Of a stretch of 42,999 bases of DNA, positions 17,541-24,720 are shown piece by piece (position 1 is the first letter of the stretch; every line of letters begins with the position of its first letter). Under the pieces are notes generated by a model. The model was not told where the DNA came from. It ran no database searches and saw nothing but the letters and a program-made list of their open reading frames with translations. Source of the DNA: Stenoxybacter acetivorans DSM 19021. Its GTDB lineage: Bacteria; Pseudomonadota; Gammaproteobacteria; Burkholderiales; Neisseriaceae. The stretch spans positions 1 to 42,999 of the forward strand of contig NZ_JQKE01000021.1 in assembly GCF_000745895.1 (NCBI RefSeq). The letters are read 5' to 3'. Position numbers and translations under genes: made by a program.

Positions 17541-18479
17541 TTATTTATTCAATGCTTCTTTAATTTTGCCAATATCGGTTTGCAATTGCTGCACGCCGCC
17601 GGATGCCAAATAAGATGCACTGCTCAAATAGACCACATGCCCATTTTTCCAAGCCTTGGTTTGGCGCACCAAGGGATTATCCAACAACACCTGTGCTGAT
17701 TTTCCTTCCTGACCAATCGCTGCACCACGGTCCATCACAAACAACCAATCCGGATTGGTTTTTTGTAAATATTCAAACGATACCGATTGACCATGCCCTT
17801 TAGAATTGATGTTCGCATCTGCCATGGGAAAACCCAAATTGGTATGAATCCAACCAAAACGGGAATCAGGACCAAATGCCGCCATTTTGTCGCCGTTCAC
17901 CAAAATCATCAGCCCATTGCCTTTGTTTTTTGCCAAAGCCACTGTTTCATTAATCAATTGCTGCAAATTTGCATGAAGTTTTTCCGCTTCCGCTTGTTTA
18001 CCAAATAATTTTCCATAATTATCAATCAAATGAAATGCGTTATCAACAATACCATTGCTGTTGGCGGTTACATCAATCGTTGGTGCAATTTTGATCAATT
18101 CATCGAATTTTGGTGCAGTGCGGTGTGAAATAATAATTAAATCGGGATGTAAAGCGTGCAATGCCTCATAATCAGGTTCAAACAAAGTACCAACATTTGC
18201 TGTATCACGAATGGCTGCCTGCAAATAAGGAATATGCACCTTTTTTGGTGTGCCTCCTGCTTTCACACCCAGCGCGGTTAAAGTATCCAGCGATGACAAA
18301 TCAAATACCGCAATATTTTTGGGTACAGCTGAAAAATTCACTTCTCCGCGAGCGGTGGGCATGTTTACTTGCACACCACCCTCACTCTGCTTAACTGCAT
18401 TTTGTGAATGACCGTCGGCGGGCGAACAAGCCGCCAAAATTGCCGCACAACCCAAGCCTGTCAAAAACTGTTTAAACAT
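17541..18479 (-). CDS. Siderophore ABC transporter substrate-binding lipoprotein (FetB/FatB-like)
   Basis: A periplasmic, membrane-anchored binding protein for iron-siderophore uptake, of the FatB/CeuE/FetB type. The 312 residues start with a lipoprotein signal, LAAC lipobox with the modified cysteine at position 18. The mature part shows the two-lobe pattern of the TroA-like fold: IAVFDLSSLDTLTALGV near the start, YEALHALHPDLIIIS, and the closing VVYLSSASYLASGG. The start at 18479 is preceded by GAGAGGA. The permease and ATPase genes that normally accompany such a protein are absent on both sides, so they must be elsewhere or lost. The promoter carries a Fur box, so iron-starvation induction is expected. 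Confidence 0.9.
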   Translation of the reverse strand: MFKQFLTGLGCAAILAACSPADGHSQNAVKQSEGGVQVNMPTARGEVNFSAVPKNIAVFDLSSLDTLTALGVKAGGTPKKVHIPYLQAAIRDTANVGTLFEPDYEALHALHPDLIIISHRTAPKFDELIKIAPTIDVTANSNGIVDNAFHLIDNYGKLFGKQAEAEKLHANLQQLINETVALAKNKGNGLMILVNGDKMAAFGPDSRFGWIHTNLGFPMADANINSKGHGQSVSFEYLQKTNPDWLFVMDRGAAIGQEGKSAQVLLDNPLVRQTKAWKNGHVVYLSSASYLASGGVQQLQTDIGKIKEALNK

Positions 18480-18543
18480 ACAATCCTCTCTTACAAAATA
18501 AGTAATCAAACCACATGAGGCATCAATTCAATAATGCCGCCAG

Positions 18544-18572
18544 TATATAATATAAATGATAATCAATATCAA
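18544..18572 (-). promoter_or_regulatory. Promoter with Fur box for the siderophore-binding gene
   Basis: On the minus strand TTGATA (18567-18572) and TATATA (18544-18549) are spaced by exactly 17 bases. Between them AATGATAATCAATATC (18555-18570, plus strand) matches 15 of the last 16 positions of the 19-base Fur consensus. Fur bound here would block RNA polymerase directly. The start codon lies 65 bases downstream. Confidence 0.8.
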
Positions 18573-18660
18573 TTGAAGTAAGAATATCATATTTGACATG
18601 CCTTTCAAATAAAATTATTTCTTTATTTGTGCCAAAACGCAGAAAAGGAGATTTTTATAC

Positions 18661-18689
18661 TTAACACGCCATAGGGTTATTTGTATAAT
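18661..18689 (+). promoter_or_regulatory. Strong sigma-70 promoter of a short leader or RNA
   Basis: TTAACA (18661-18666) and a perfect TATAAT (18684-18689) are separated by 17 bases, giving 11 of 12 consensus positions. Transcription would start near 18696. It drives rightward transcription toward the terminator at 18849-18873 and the membrane-protein gene at 18903. Confidence 0.7.
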
Positions 18690-18695
18690 TGGCAA

Positions 18696-18873
18696 CGGTT
18701 TAGAATAATGACACTGTTTGAATTAAAGGCATTTTTCTTGATTGTTCGCCCATATCAAACACGTACAGAATAATCGGTGTATTCTCTTTCTTACCGATTA
18801 TTTTGAGCAGAATAATTGATGCAGCTTCCGATACAACACTTTAAAAGCAAGCCCTTTGCGGGCTTATTTTTTT
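18696..18873 (+). ncRNA. Putative small RNA or attenuated leader of about 180 nucleotides
   Basis: The segment is bounded by a near-consensus promoter and an intrinsic terminator, and contains no convincing open frame. An internal perfect ten-pair stem, AATAATCGGT (18769-18778) with ACCGATTATT (18793-18802), lies midway. It ends 30 bases before the start of the DUF4149-type gene. It could be a free small RNA or a leader whose terminator sets expression of that gene. I do not recognise it as 6S RNA, and the Fur box nearby belongs to the opposite promoter. No known RNA family is claimed. Confidence 0.5.
18849..18873 (+). terminator. Intrinsic terminator between leader and membrane-protein gene
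   Basis: AAGCCC (18849-18854) and GGGCTT (18860-18865) form a G+C-rich stem with loop TTTGC, followed by ATTTTTTT. It lies upstream, not downstream, of the nearest rightward gene. Confidence 0.8.
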
Positions 18874-18902
18874 GTTGGTATCTTTTAAAAAAAGGAAAAA
18901 AT

Positions 18903-19340
18903 ATGCTGATTCAGCGTGCTTTAGCAATATTGACGGGTATCTGGCTGGGAGCGCAGCTGATTGTCGGCTACGTGGTTGCACCAATTTTGTTTCAGCATCT
19001 GCCGAAAATGACAGCCGGTAATCTGGCGGGGGAATTATTTACCTTATTGTCTTACTTTGGACTGGCAGTATGGTTTGGCTTTGTAGCATTTCTCAGCCAC
19101 CGCATTCAGGCAACTGCTGTACGCGTGTTATTGGCTGTGTTGTGCTTGTTGATTGCCGCAAACCAATGGCTGATTACGCCGGTAATTGAAGCCTTAAAAA
19201 CCCAAGGTCAAAATTGGCTGCTGTCTTGGCTCGGCGGCAATTTTGGTATGTGGCACGGTATTTCCGCCGTTGTTTATTTGCTGGTAAGCCTAATCGGCGG
19301 TTATCTTGTGTGCCGTTTTTTGCGTTTGAAAATGCACTAA
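18903..19340 (+). CDS. DUF4149-type inner-membrane protein
   Basis: A 145-residue protein with four predicted membrane helices, resembling the DUF4149 (TMEM205-like) family of unknown function. Helix 1 (LAILTGIWLGAQLIVGYVV) with the following PILF, the central FGLAVWFGFVAFLSH, and NQWLITPVIEAL plus FGMWHGISAVVYLL near the C terminus are the usual landmarks, with the tryptophan-histidine pair in the last helix. I chose the ATG at 18903, which has AAAGGA before it; a start at 18816 would overlap the terminator hairpin. The 3' end overlaps convergent comEC by 51 bases. Confidence 0.75.
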   Translation: MLIQRALAILTGIWLGAQLIVGYVVAPILFQHLPKMTAGNLAGELFTLLSYFGLAVWFGFVAFLSHRIQATAVRVLLAVLCLLIAANQWLITPVIEALKTQGQNWLLSWLGGNFGMWHGISAVVYLLVSLIGGYLVCRFLRLKMH

Positions 19341-21605
19341 AGGTTTGCGCTGCCAATAGGGTTGATGCGCAATCGAACTTTGCCATTCAGCCCCATTTTT
19401 ATCCAGCTTTAGCCGAAGCCCGCCCATGGTATCGGTGCGCAATAACTCAATGTGCCGAGCAGATAAAATGGCTTGTATTTCCTTGTGGGGGTGTTTGTAG
19501 CGGTTGTCCCAGCCTGCCGATGCCACTGTCCACTGCGGCGACACCGCATTCACAAAAGCAGCAGAATTAGAAGTGCGGCTGCCGTGATGACCCAATACCA
19601 GCACTTGGCTGTATAAATCATCACCATATTTTTCAAGCAAAACTGCTTCACCTCCTTTACCCAAATCACCTGTTATCAATACCGCCTGATCTGCTGCCAC
19701 CACGCGCAAGACACAACTCAAATCATTGTCTTGATAATGCGACAAAGGCGGCGGTGTCAGCCACTCCAGCCATACCCCGTCCCACTGCCAGTACATGCCG
19801 CCGGCACAATATTGTGTTGCAAACGGATACGCATTCGGTTGTCCGCCATAAATCTGATTGGGTTTCATTGCAACTTGCAGCAATGCTGCGCCGCCATCGT
19901 GATCAATATCATTGTGCGACAGGGTCAGCGCATCTAATCGGCGAACACCCTGTGCACGAAGTTCAGGCAGCACCTGCATTTGCGCAGCATAGTGTGTACC
20001 GGTATCAAACAGCAGATTGTGGCGGTGTGTTTGCAGCAATACCGATAAACCCTGCCCCACATCTAAAAAAGTAAGCCATGCTTCACCTGCTTTCGGTTTG
20101 GGCGGTTGATAGCAAAACGGCAATAAAAACAACAGCAATGCCAAGGGCTTTAAACCCAAGCCGCGCGGTGTCCACAACAACAGTACACCAATAATTGCCG
20201 CCAAATACACAGGTAAAGGCGCATGTGCCACGGCATACTCCGGTGCGTATTCAGCCAGCCGTAGCAATACACGCATGGTATATTCCGCCGTTGCGGCGGC
20301 AAATTGTGAAAACCAAGAAAACGGCAATAATAATGCCAGCAGCGCAAACGGCACCAATACCCAAGAAAACCAAGGAATTGCCGCCATATTCACCAAGGGT
20401 GATAACAACGGTACTGTGCCAAAAAAATACGCAGTGAGCAGTAAACCGGCTGCCAGCACCACGGCTTGAGCCCGCACAAGTGTGCGCCAAGCCGATTGAC
20501 GCACACCATTACCCGCCCACAACAGCATCGCCACCAACAAAAACGACAACCAAAACCCTGCTGACAAAGCCGCAAATGGGCTAATCAACAACACTGCCGC
20601 CATTGCCAACCACCATGCCGTCCACGCACCGTAAGACCAATGACGCCACCACGCCCATGCCGCAAAAGCCAACATCAGCAATGCGCGTTGTGTTGGCACG
20701 GCAAAACCCGACAAAGCAGCATAAGCAAAAGCCGCACCCGCACCGCCAAGCAAAACCCAAAGGCGCGGTTTTCTGACGGCAATCGGCACAACACGCAAAA
20801 TTTTTGACAATAGCCAACCTGCCAAAAGAGCGACCATACCGATGTGCAAACCGGAAATACTGACCAAATGATTTAATCCCAAAGGACGAAACGTCTGCCA
20901 TGCCGTTTCAGGCAGCCCCGATTGGTCGCCCACACTTAAGGCCTGCATTAAACCCGCCCCCAAAGGATATGTTTCAGCCAGCCCTTGCCACTGTTTGCGT
21001 AAGGCTTCACGCGGCTTTTGCCACAATCCGCTTAAAGAGAAAGCAGCATAACCGTCAATACTTTGCCGATTGCGCCCAATGGCGGCTGAACCGTCCAAAC
21101 CGTGGCTCAATGCCCACGCTTCACGATTCCAACCCACTCCATTCACTTCTCCCAGCAGCGGGCGAATACGCAAACTGCTTTGCCAGTGTTCACCAACCTG
21201 CCATTCACGCAAATGATAATCAGACAATTGCAAACGGTATTCACGTCCGCTTTCAGGCAGCCTGACTTCTGCGGTAAAACGCACACGTTGCGGCAAAATT
21301 TGCGGCGGTGAAATTACCGTAAATACAGCTTGATGCACACGGGCAGGCTCAACCTGCCAAACATGCCGCATGGTTAATTCTCCGCGCCACCAACCATAAT
21401 TGATGCCCAGCAGACACGCCAGCATCAATAACAAATGAGAAGACCGCCAACGAATATAAACAAGAAGCAATACGAAAAATACAGCCAAGCCCCAAATCCA
21501 CATCGGCGCGGGCGAAGCCAAAGACAACAACACACCAATGACCCAAAACGGCAAAGCGGGCAAGACAAAGCGCGATTGATTATGCGAGAGCAGCTGATAT
21601 GACAT
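19290..21605 (-). CDS. comEC: DNA internalisation competence protein ComEC/Rec2 (ComA of Neisseria)
   Basis: ComEC forms the inner-membrane channel through which one DNA strand enters during transformation. The 771 residues show the three expected parts. An N-terminal OB-like DUF4131 region (about 30-180) follows two short helices. The Competence domain has LNHLVSISGLHIGMVALLAG, its best signature, and many helices. A C-terminal metallo-beta-lactamase-like domain begins at LTFLDVGQGLSVLLQTHRHN, with LLFDTG, the metal motif LSHNDIDHDGGAALL, and VLGHHGSRTSNS. It works with the pilus genes pilG and pilD nearby and with the uptake sequences. Its end overlaps the DUF4149-type gene. Confidence 0.96.
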   Translation of the reverse strand: MSYQLLSHNQSRFVLPALPFWVIGVLLSLASPAPMWIWGLAVFFVLLLVYIRWRSSHLLLMLACLLGINYGWWRGELTMRHVWQVEPARVHQAVFTVISPPQILPQRVRFTAEVRLPESGREYRLQLSDYHLREWQVGEHWQSSLRIRPLLGEVNGVGWNREAWALSHGLDGSAAIGRNRQSIDGYAAFSLSGLWQKPREALRKQWQGLAETYPLGAGLMQALSVGDQSGLPETAWQTFRPLGLNHLVSISGLHIGMVALLAGWLLSKILRVVPIAVRKPRLWVLLGGAGAAFAYAALSGFAVPTQRALLMLAFAAWAWWRHWSYGAWTAWWLAMAAVLLISPFAALSAGFWLSFLLVAMLLWAGNGVRQSAWRTLVRAQAVVLAAGLLLTAYFFGTVPLLSPLVNMAAIPWFSWVLVPFALLALLLPFSWFSQFAAATAEYTMRVLLRLAEYAPEYAVAHAPLPVYLAAIIGVLLLWTPRGLGLKPLALLLFLLPFCYQPPKPKAGEAWLTFLDVGQGLSVLLQTHRHNLLFDTGTHYAAQMQVLPELRAQGVRRLDALTLSHNDIDHDGGAALLQVAMKPNQIYGGQPNAYPFATQYCAGGMYWQWDGVWLEWLTPPPLSHYQDNDLSCVLRVVAADQAVLITGDLGKGGEAVLLEKYGDDLYSQVLVLGHHGSRTSNSAAFVNAVSPQWTVASAGWDNRYKHPHKEIQAILSARHIELLRTDTMGGLRLKLDKNGAEWQSSIAHQPYWQRKPLVHFQTQKTAHKITAD

Positions 21606-22033
21606 AAAAAAGAGAATAGCGTATGAATGGATTGGCTACCAGTGGTTTTGTCTCAATGATGAATACAGATGGTTGTTATATGGTATCCGAACAACAATCC
21701 AATCTCAAATAACTTCCTCATAAAAATAAGGAGCTTCTCTAACTTTTCGGATTGTTTTAAACAAATTTATCCTACAAAGACAAAATATAACAGAAATAAA
21801 TATTTCAAAACAAAACAAAACAAAACAAAACAAAACAAAACAAAACAAAACAAAACAACCTAGAGTAACTATTTCGTTATTTTTTCATTTAAAATAAATA
21901 TCATTATTTTACCTTTTATTCCATTAAAAAATATTTTCTGCATCACTTTTGATGACATGCCCTGTCCAAGCCCGATGTTAGACTAATGCCATAACAATCC
22001 AGTTATCCATTTATTCCTTGAGGGGGATCAAAA
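21606..22033. other. Long regulatory intergenic region between comEC and the WYL-TerB operon
   Basis: This 428-base, strongly A+T-rich stretch lies between divergent transcription units and holds a (CAAAA)10 repeat. A weak promoter candidate, TTTACC (21908-21913) with TATTTT (21932-21937) at 18 bases spacing, lies between the repeat and the microprotein gene. A 64-codon frame over the repeat is an artefact of the repeat. I found no uptake sequence here. Confidence 0.5.
21806..21855 (+). repeat. Pentanucleotide tract (CAAAA)10
   Basis: Ten perfect tandem CAAAA units, followed by CAACC. Copy number of such tracts changes by slipped-strand mispairing. It lies about 180 bases before the first gene of the WYL-TerB operon and about 200 bases before comEC on the other strand, outside any plausible gene, so changes would alter promoter geometry, not a reading frame. 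Confidence 0.95.
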
Positions 22034-22114
22034 ATGTTTGCAGTCTTCTTAATGGCATGTGTCGCCGTATTTTTTGCTTACCTGTATGGTAAAGCAAGCG
22101 GCGGCAAACAATAA
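22034..22114 (+). CDS. 26-residue membrane microprotein
   Basis: The frame encodes 26 residues, MFAVFLMACVAVFFAYLYGK plus a short basic tail ending SGGKQ. Residues 2-18 form one hydrophobic helix and the tail carries two lysines, which predicts a single-pass inner-membrane peptide with a cytoplasmic C terminus. It has the strongest ribosome binding site in the area, GAGGGGG seven bases before the start. It lies 31 bases ahead of the WYL regulator gene on the same strand. Size and shape recall CydX, KdpF or small toxin and regulator peptides, but no family is recognised. Confidence 0.6.
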   Translation: MFAVFLMACVAVFFAYLYGKASGGKQ

Positions 22115-22145
22115 CGGCTTTGTCAAATTTTCAGGAATCCCCGTA

Positions 22146-23048
22146 ATGTCCGAAAAACAAAATGAAAAATTGGCAAACCGTTTGTCAGCAATACTTATCC
22201 GCCTGAACGACGGCGAGCGTTTAAACATAGACGAATTGGCAAGAGATTATTCGTGCAGCACGCGCACCCTGAAGCGTGATTTTCATGATCGGTTGATTAT
22301 GATGGATTTTCAGGAATACGGACCGAAATATTATCGGCTGGATAACCGCAAACTCGGCTATTTGAGTGATAAACACATTCAGCGTTTTGCCCGCTTTGCT
22401 GCCGTGCAAGATTTATTTCCGAAAATCGACCGTGATTTTTTTCAGGAAAAACTGCGCGAAAGCGTATTGGTAAAAGGTTTTCAATATGAAGACATAAAAG
22501 GCAAACAAAACGACTTTGATTTATTGAGCCAAGCCATAGCCGAATGCCGCTTGGTTGAATTTCACTATCAAAAAGTAATCGACAAGCCCGAAAGCGGCAA
22601 AGATTACCGCATCGCCCCGCATCGGCTGCTCAACAAAAACGGTGTGTGGTATTTAATCGGCACAGAGCAAAGCAAAGTAAAAACCTTTTGTTTCACCCAA
22701 ATCAGCCGTTTACAGCTGCAAGAAGAACATTTTGAGCGCGATGAAACTTTGCTGGCAGAGATTAACACCACCGACAGCATTTTCTACGGCAATCAAATCA
22801 GTGAAATTTTGATTCAGGTGAATGCCGTTGTTGCAGGCTATTTCAAACGCCGCAATTTACTGCCCAATCAAGAAATCATTCACAAAGCAGACGACGGCAA
22901 ATTATTGCTGGCATGTAAAAACGTAAACTCTGCTGAAGTTGTGCCGATTGTTCAGTATTGGCTGCCGCATCTGCGCATCATCAGCCCTGAATCAATCCAG
23001 CAGCAAATGGAAAACGGGCTGCATGAGTATTTAGGCAAATTGCTTTAA
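22146..23048 (+). CDS. WYL-domain transcriptional regulator
   Basis: A 300-residue cytoplasmic regulator. The N-terminal winged helix-turn-helix (about 1-65) contains LARDYSCSTRTLKRDFHDRL, the recognition helix region of the DeoR/YafY-type fold. The WYL domain (about 125-200) holds the literal motif in NKNGVWYLIGTEQ (W168, Y169, L170) with preceding CRLVEFHYQK. A C-terminal WCX-like extension follows. WYL domains bind nucleic acids or nucleotide ligands and often control defence and DNA-damage genes. I chose the ATG at 22146 after AGGAA; a start at 22059 would overlap the microprotein. As the first large gene of a same-strand run it probably regulates the locus. Confidence 0.88.
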   Translation: MSEKQNEKLANRLSAILIRLNDGERLNIDELARDYSCSTRTLKRDFHDRLIMMDFQEYGPKYYRLDNRKLGYLSDKHIQRFARFAAVQDLFPKIDRDFFQEKLRESVLVKGFQYEDIKGKQNDFDLLSQAIAECRLVEFHYQKVIDKPESGKDYRIAPHRLLNKNGVWYLIGTEQSKVKTFCFTQISRLQLQEEHFERDETLLAEINTTDSIFYGNQISEILIQVNAVVAGYFKRRNLLPNQEIIHKADDGKLLLACKNVNSAEVVPIVQYWLPHLRIISPESIQQQMENGLHEYLGKLL

Positions 23049-23095
23049 ACACAGCAAACCATAAATTGATTTTTCACCCACCACCGGAGCTTATC

Positions 23096-23485
23096 ATGTT
23101 TGTACAAAATCTAAATCCTGCCCAACAAGCAGCCTTATTGCATTTAGCAAAAGAAATCATCAATGCCGATAATCAATTGGCAGATGAAGAAACGGCAATG
23201 CTGGCTGCCGCCTTAAAAGAGCAAACGGCTACCGATGTAACAGCGCAAGCGATTACGGCTGCCGAGCTGCCTGCCCTATTCAGCAGCGAACGCGCCAAAT
23301 GCTCTTTATTGCTGGAATTATTGGGCTTCGCTCATGCCGACAGCAATTATCACCCCAGTGAACGCAATTTGATTAGCCAGTATGCCCAAGCATTAAATAT
23401 CGGCTCAGAAAAATTAGCCCAAATGGATAATTGGGTGGTGCAGCAATTGGCTTTAATGCAGCAATCAGAAAATTTTTTTCATTAA
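23096..23485 (+). CDS. TerB-like helical protein
   Basis: A 129-residue all-helical protein resembling the TerB/TerB-like (DnaJ-associated) family. Two similar acidic elements are visible, NADNQLADEETAML (about 23-36) and HADSNYHPSERNLI (about 80-93), which correspond to the D-G-x-x-x-x-x-E metal-binding repeats of TerB, with D-N and D-S in place of D-G. TerB proteins bind divalent metal and associate with membrane stress complexes. The start has CCGGAGC six bases upstream; a start ten codons earlier is less likely. Eponymous tellurite resistance should not be assumed, since terA, terD and terZ are absent. Confidence 0.65.
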   Translation: MFVQNLNPAQQAALLHLAKEIINADNQLADEETAMLAAALKEQTATDVTAQAITAAELPALFSSERAKCSLLLELLGFAHADSNYHPSERNLISQYAQALNIGSEKLAQMDNWVVQQLALMQQSENFFH

Positions 23486-23514
23486 TGTTTCACGAGAATA
23501 AAAGGAAATAAACC

Positions 23515-24600
23515 ATGCCATTACCATTTATATTAGCAGCCGCTGCGGTTGCCGCCGCAGGATATGGCGCAAAAAAAGCCTACGACGGCTATACCGATAA
23601 AGAAGCAGCAGAACGTATTGTATCTGGTGCAAAACGGAGGTATGAAGCCGCCAAAGATAATTATGACTTTACCAGAGAGAAAGTGGATACAGGATTGGAA
23701 GAATTGGGGCAGTTGCAATTAGATATTGGGCAATCCTTTACAGAATTTGAACGTCTGGCAAAAGATCTTTCGGAAAAATTAAATACCCATAATCCAAAGA
23801 ATGCCAGAAAATTTGAATTGCCGTTATCTCAACAAAAGCTGGACAGAATGAAGGCTTTGGAAATTTCAACCACTTCTTTTTTAGCCACTGCCGGTGTGGC
23901 AGGTATTGCCGGTATCGGTGCGGCATATGCTACTTATGGCGGAGTGATGGCATTGGGGGCAGCCTCAACCGGCACTGCGATTTCCGCACTCTCCGGCGTA
24001 GCCGCCACAAACGCCACTCTGGCGGCTTTGGGCGGCGGCAGTTTGGCAGCCGGCGGTTTTGGCATGGCTGGCGGAACACTTATATTGGGTTCGGTTGTCG
24101 CCGCCCCCATTCTCGCCATTGCCGGCTGGGCTTATGCTAACCACGGTGAAGAAGCCCGCTCTAAAGCAAGAGAAATCGATCGTGAAGCCAATAAAGCCGT
24201 CAAAAGCTACCACGCGGCAAAAAGCAAGCTGGAGAGAATATCGAGTTATATTTCAGAAATTGATCATCACACCCGCAAGTTATTTGCAGAATTCAAGGTA
24301 GATTACTTTGATGAACTGAAAGAAATCAGCTTTTTTCTGGAAAATGTCGAAAATAAAGAAGACAGGAAAATACACCTAGACAGCCAAGGAAATGAAATCA
24401 TAAAACGTCTTGAGAATGGCTATATTTTAGCTGCGATTCTCACCGATTTGGTATTAACCCCATTATTCAAAAGTGAAACCAATGATGACGGCGAACCGGA
24501 ATTGGAAAAAGACAATCTGGGTTTACCGATATTAAATGATGAAGCCTTAGATGCTGCCATTGAAAAAAAAGACAATGAGTTAGATGATTTTGAAAAATAA
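23515..24600 (+). CDS. Glycine-zipper membrane and coiled-coil protein
   Basis: I do not know a function for this 361-residue protein. A hydrophobic N terminus (PFILAAAAVAAAGYGAKKAYDG) is followed by a charged, probably coiled-coil segment (about 28-95). Residues 120-208 are extremely rich in glycine, alanine and threonine with GxxxG-type spacing (GVAGIAGIGAAY, ALGGGSLAAGGFGMAGG), forming two or three membrane helices. Residues 211-262 form a second charged helix, and the tail is acidic. The plan recalls glycine-zipper, pore- or membrane-remodelling proteins and a widespread uncharacterised family with a near-identical N terminus. AAAGGAA precedes the start. It follows the TerB-like gene by 29 bases. 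Confidence 0.75.
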   Translation: MPLPFILAAAAVAAAGYGAKKAYDGYTDKEAAERIVSGAKRRYEAAKDNYDFTREKVDTGLEELGQLQLDIGQSFTEFERLAKDLSEKLNTHNPKNARKFELPLSQQKLDRMKALEISTTSFLATAGVAGIAGIGAAYATYGGVMALGAASTGTAISALSGVAATNATLAALGGGSLAAGGFGMAGGTLILGSVVAAPILAIAGWAYANHGEEARSKAREIDREANKAVKSYHAAKSKLERISSYISEIDHHTRKLFAEFKVDYFDELKEISFFLENVENKEDRKIHLDSQGNEIIKRLENGYILAAILTDLVLTPLFKSETNDDGEPELEKDNLGLPILNDEALDAAIEKKDNELDDFEK

Positions 24601-24626
24601 AAAGCAATTGTATGATTAGACAATAA

Positions 24627-24673
24627 TGCAACCCGGAAAACCCCATGCTGAGTATTCTAACTTCCGGGTTGCA
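24627..24673 (+). other. Intercistronic hairpin without T-tract
   Basis: TGCAACCCGGAA (24627-24638) and TTCCGGGTTGCA (24662-24673) are perfect 12-base complements around a 23-base loop, in the 120-base gap between the two large genes of the operon. No T-run follows on either strand, so it fits an RNA processing or stability element or an operator better than a terminator. Confidence 0.6.
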
Positions 24674-24720
24674 CGCTATCTATTTCGCCGTATTTAACCT
24701 TTATTACAGGAAACCGCATC

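Noticed and set aside
18816-18902. Longer N terminus for the DUF4149-type protein
   Set aside because: It would be translated through an intrinsic terminator hairpin; the ATG at 18903 has a good ribosome binding site.
21669-21863. 64-codon frame across the CAAAA repeat
   Set aside because: Its end is only the translated repeat (KTKQN units) and no promoter, ribosome binding site or conserved feature supports it.
22059-22145. Longer N terminus for the WYL regulator
   Set aside because: It overlaps the microprotein gene, has no ribosome binding site, and adds residues outside the helix-turn-helix fold; the ATG at 22146 has AGGAA.
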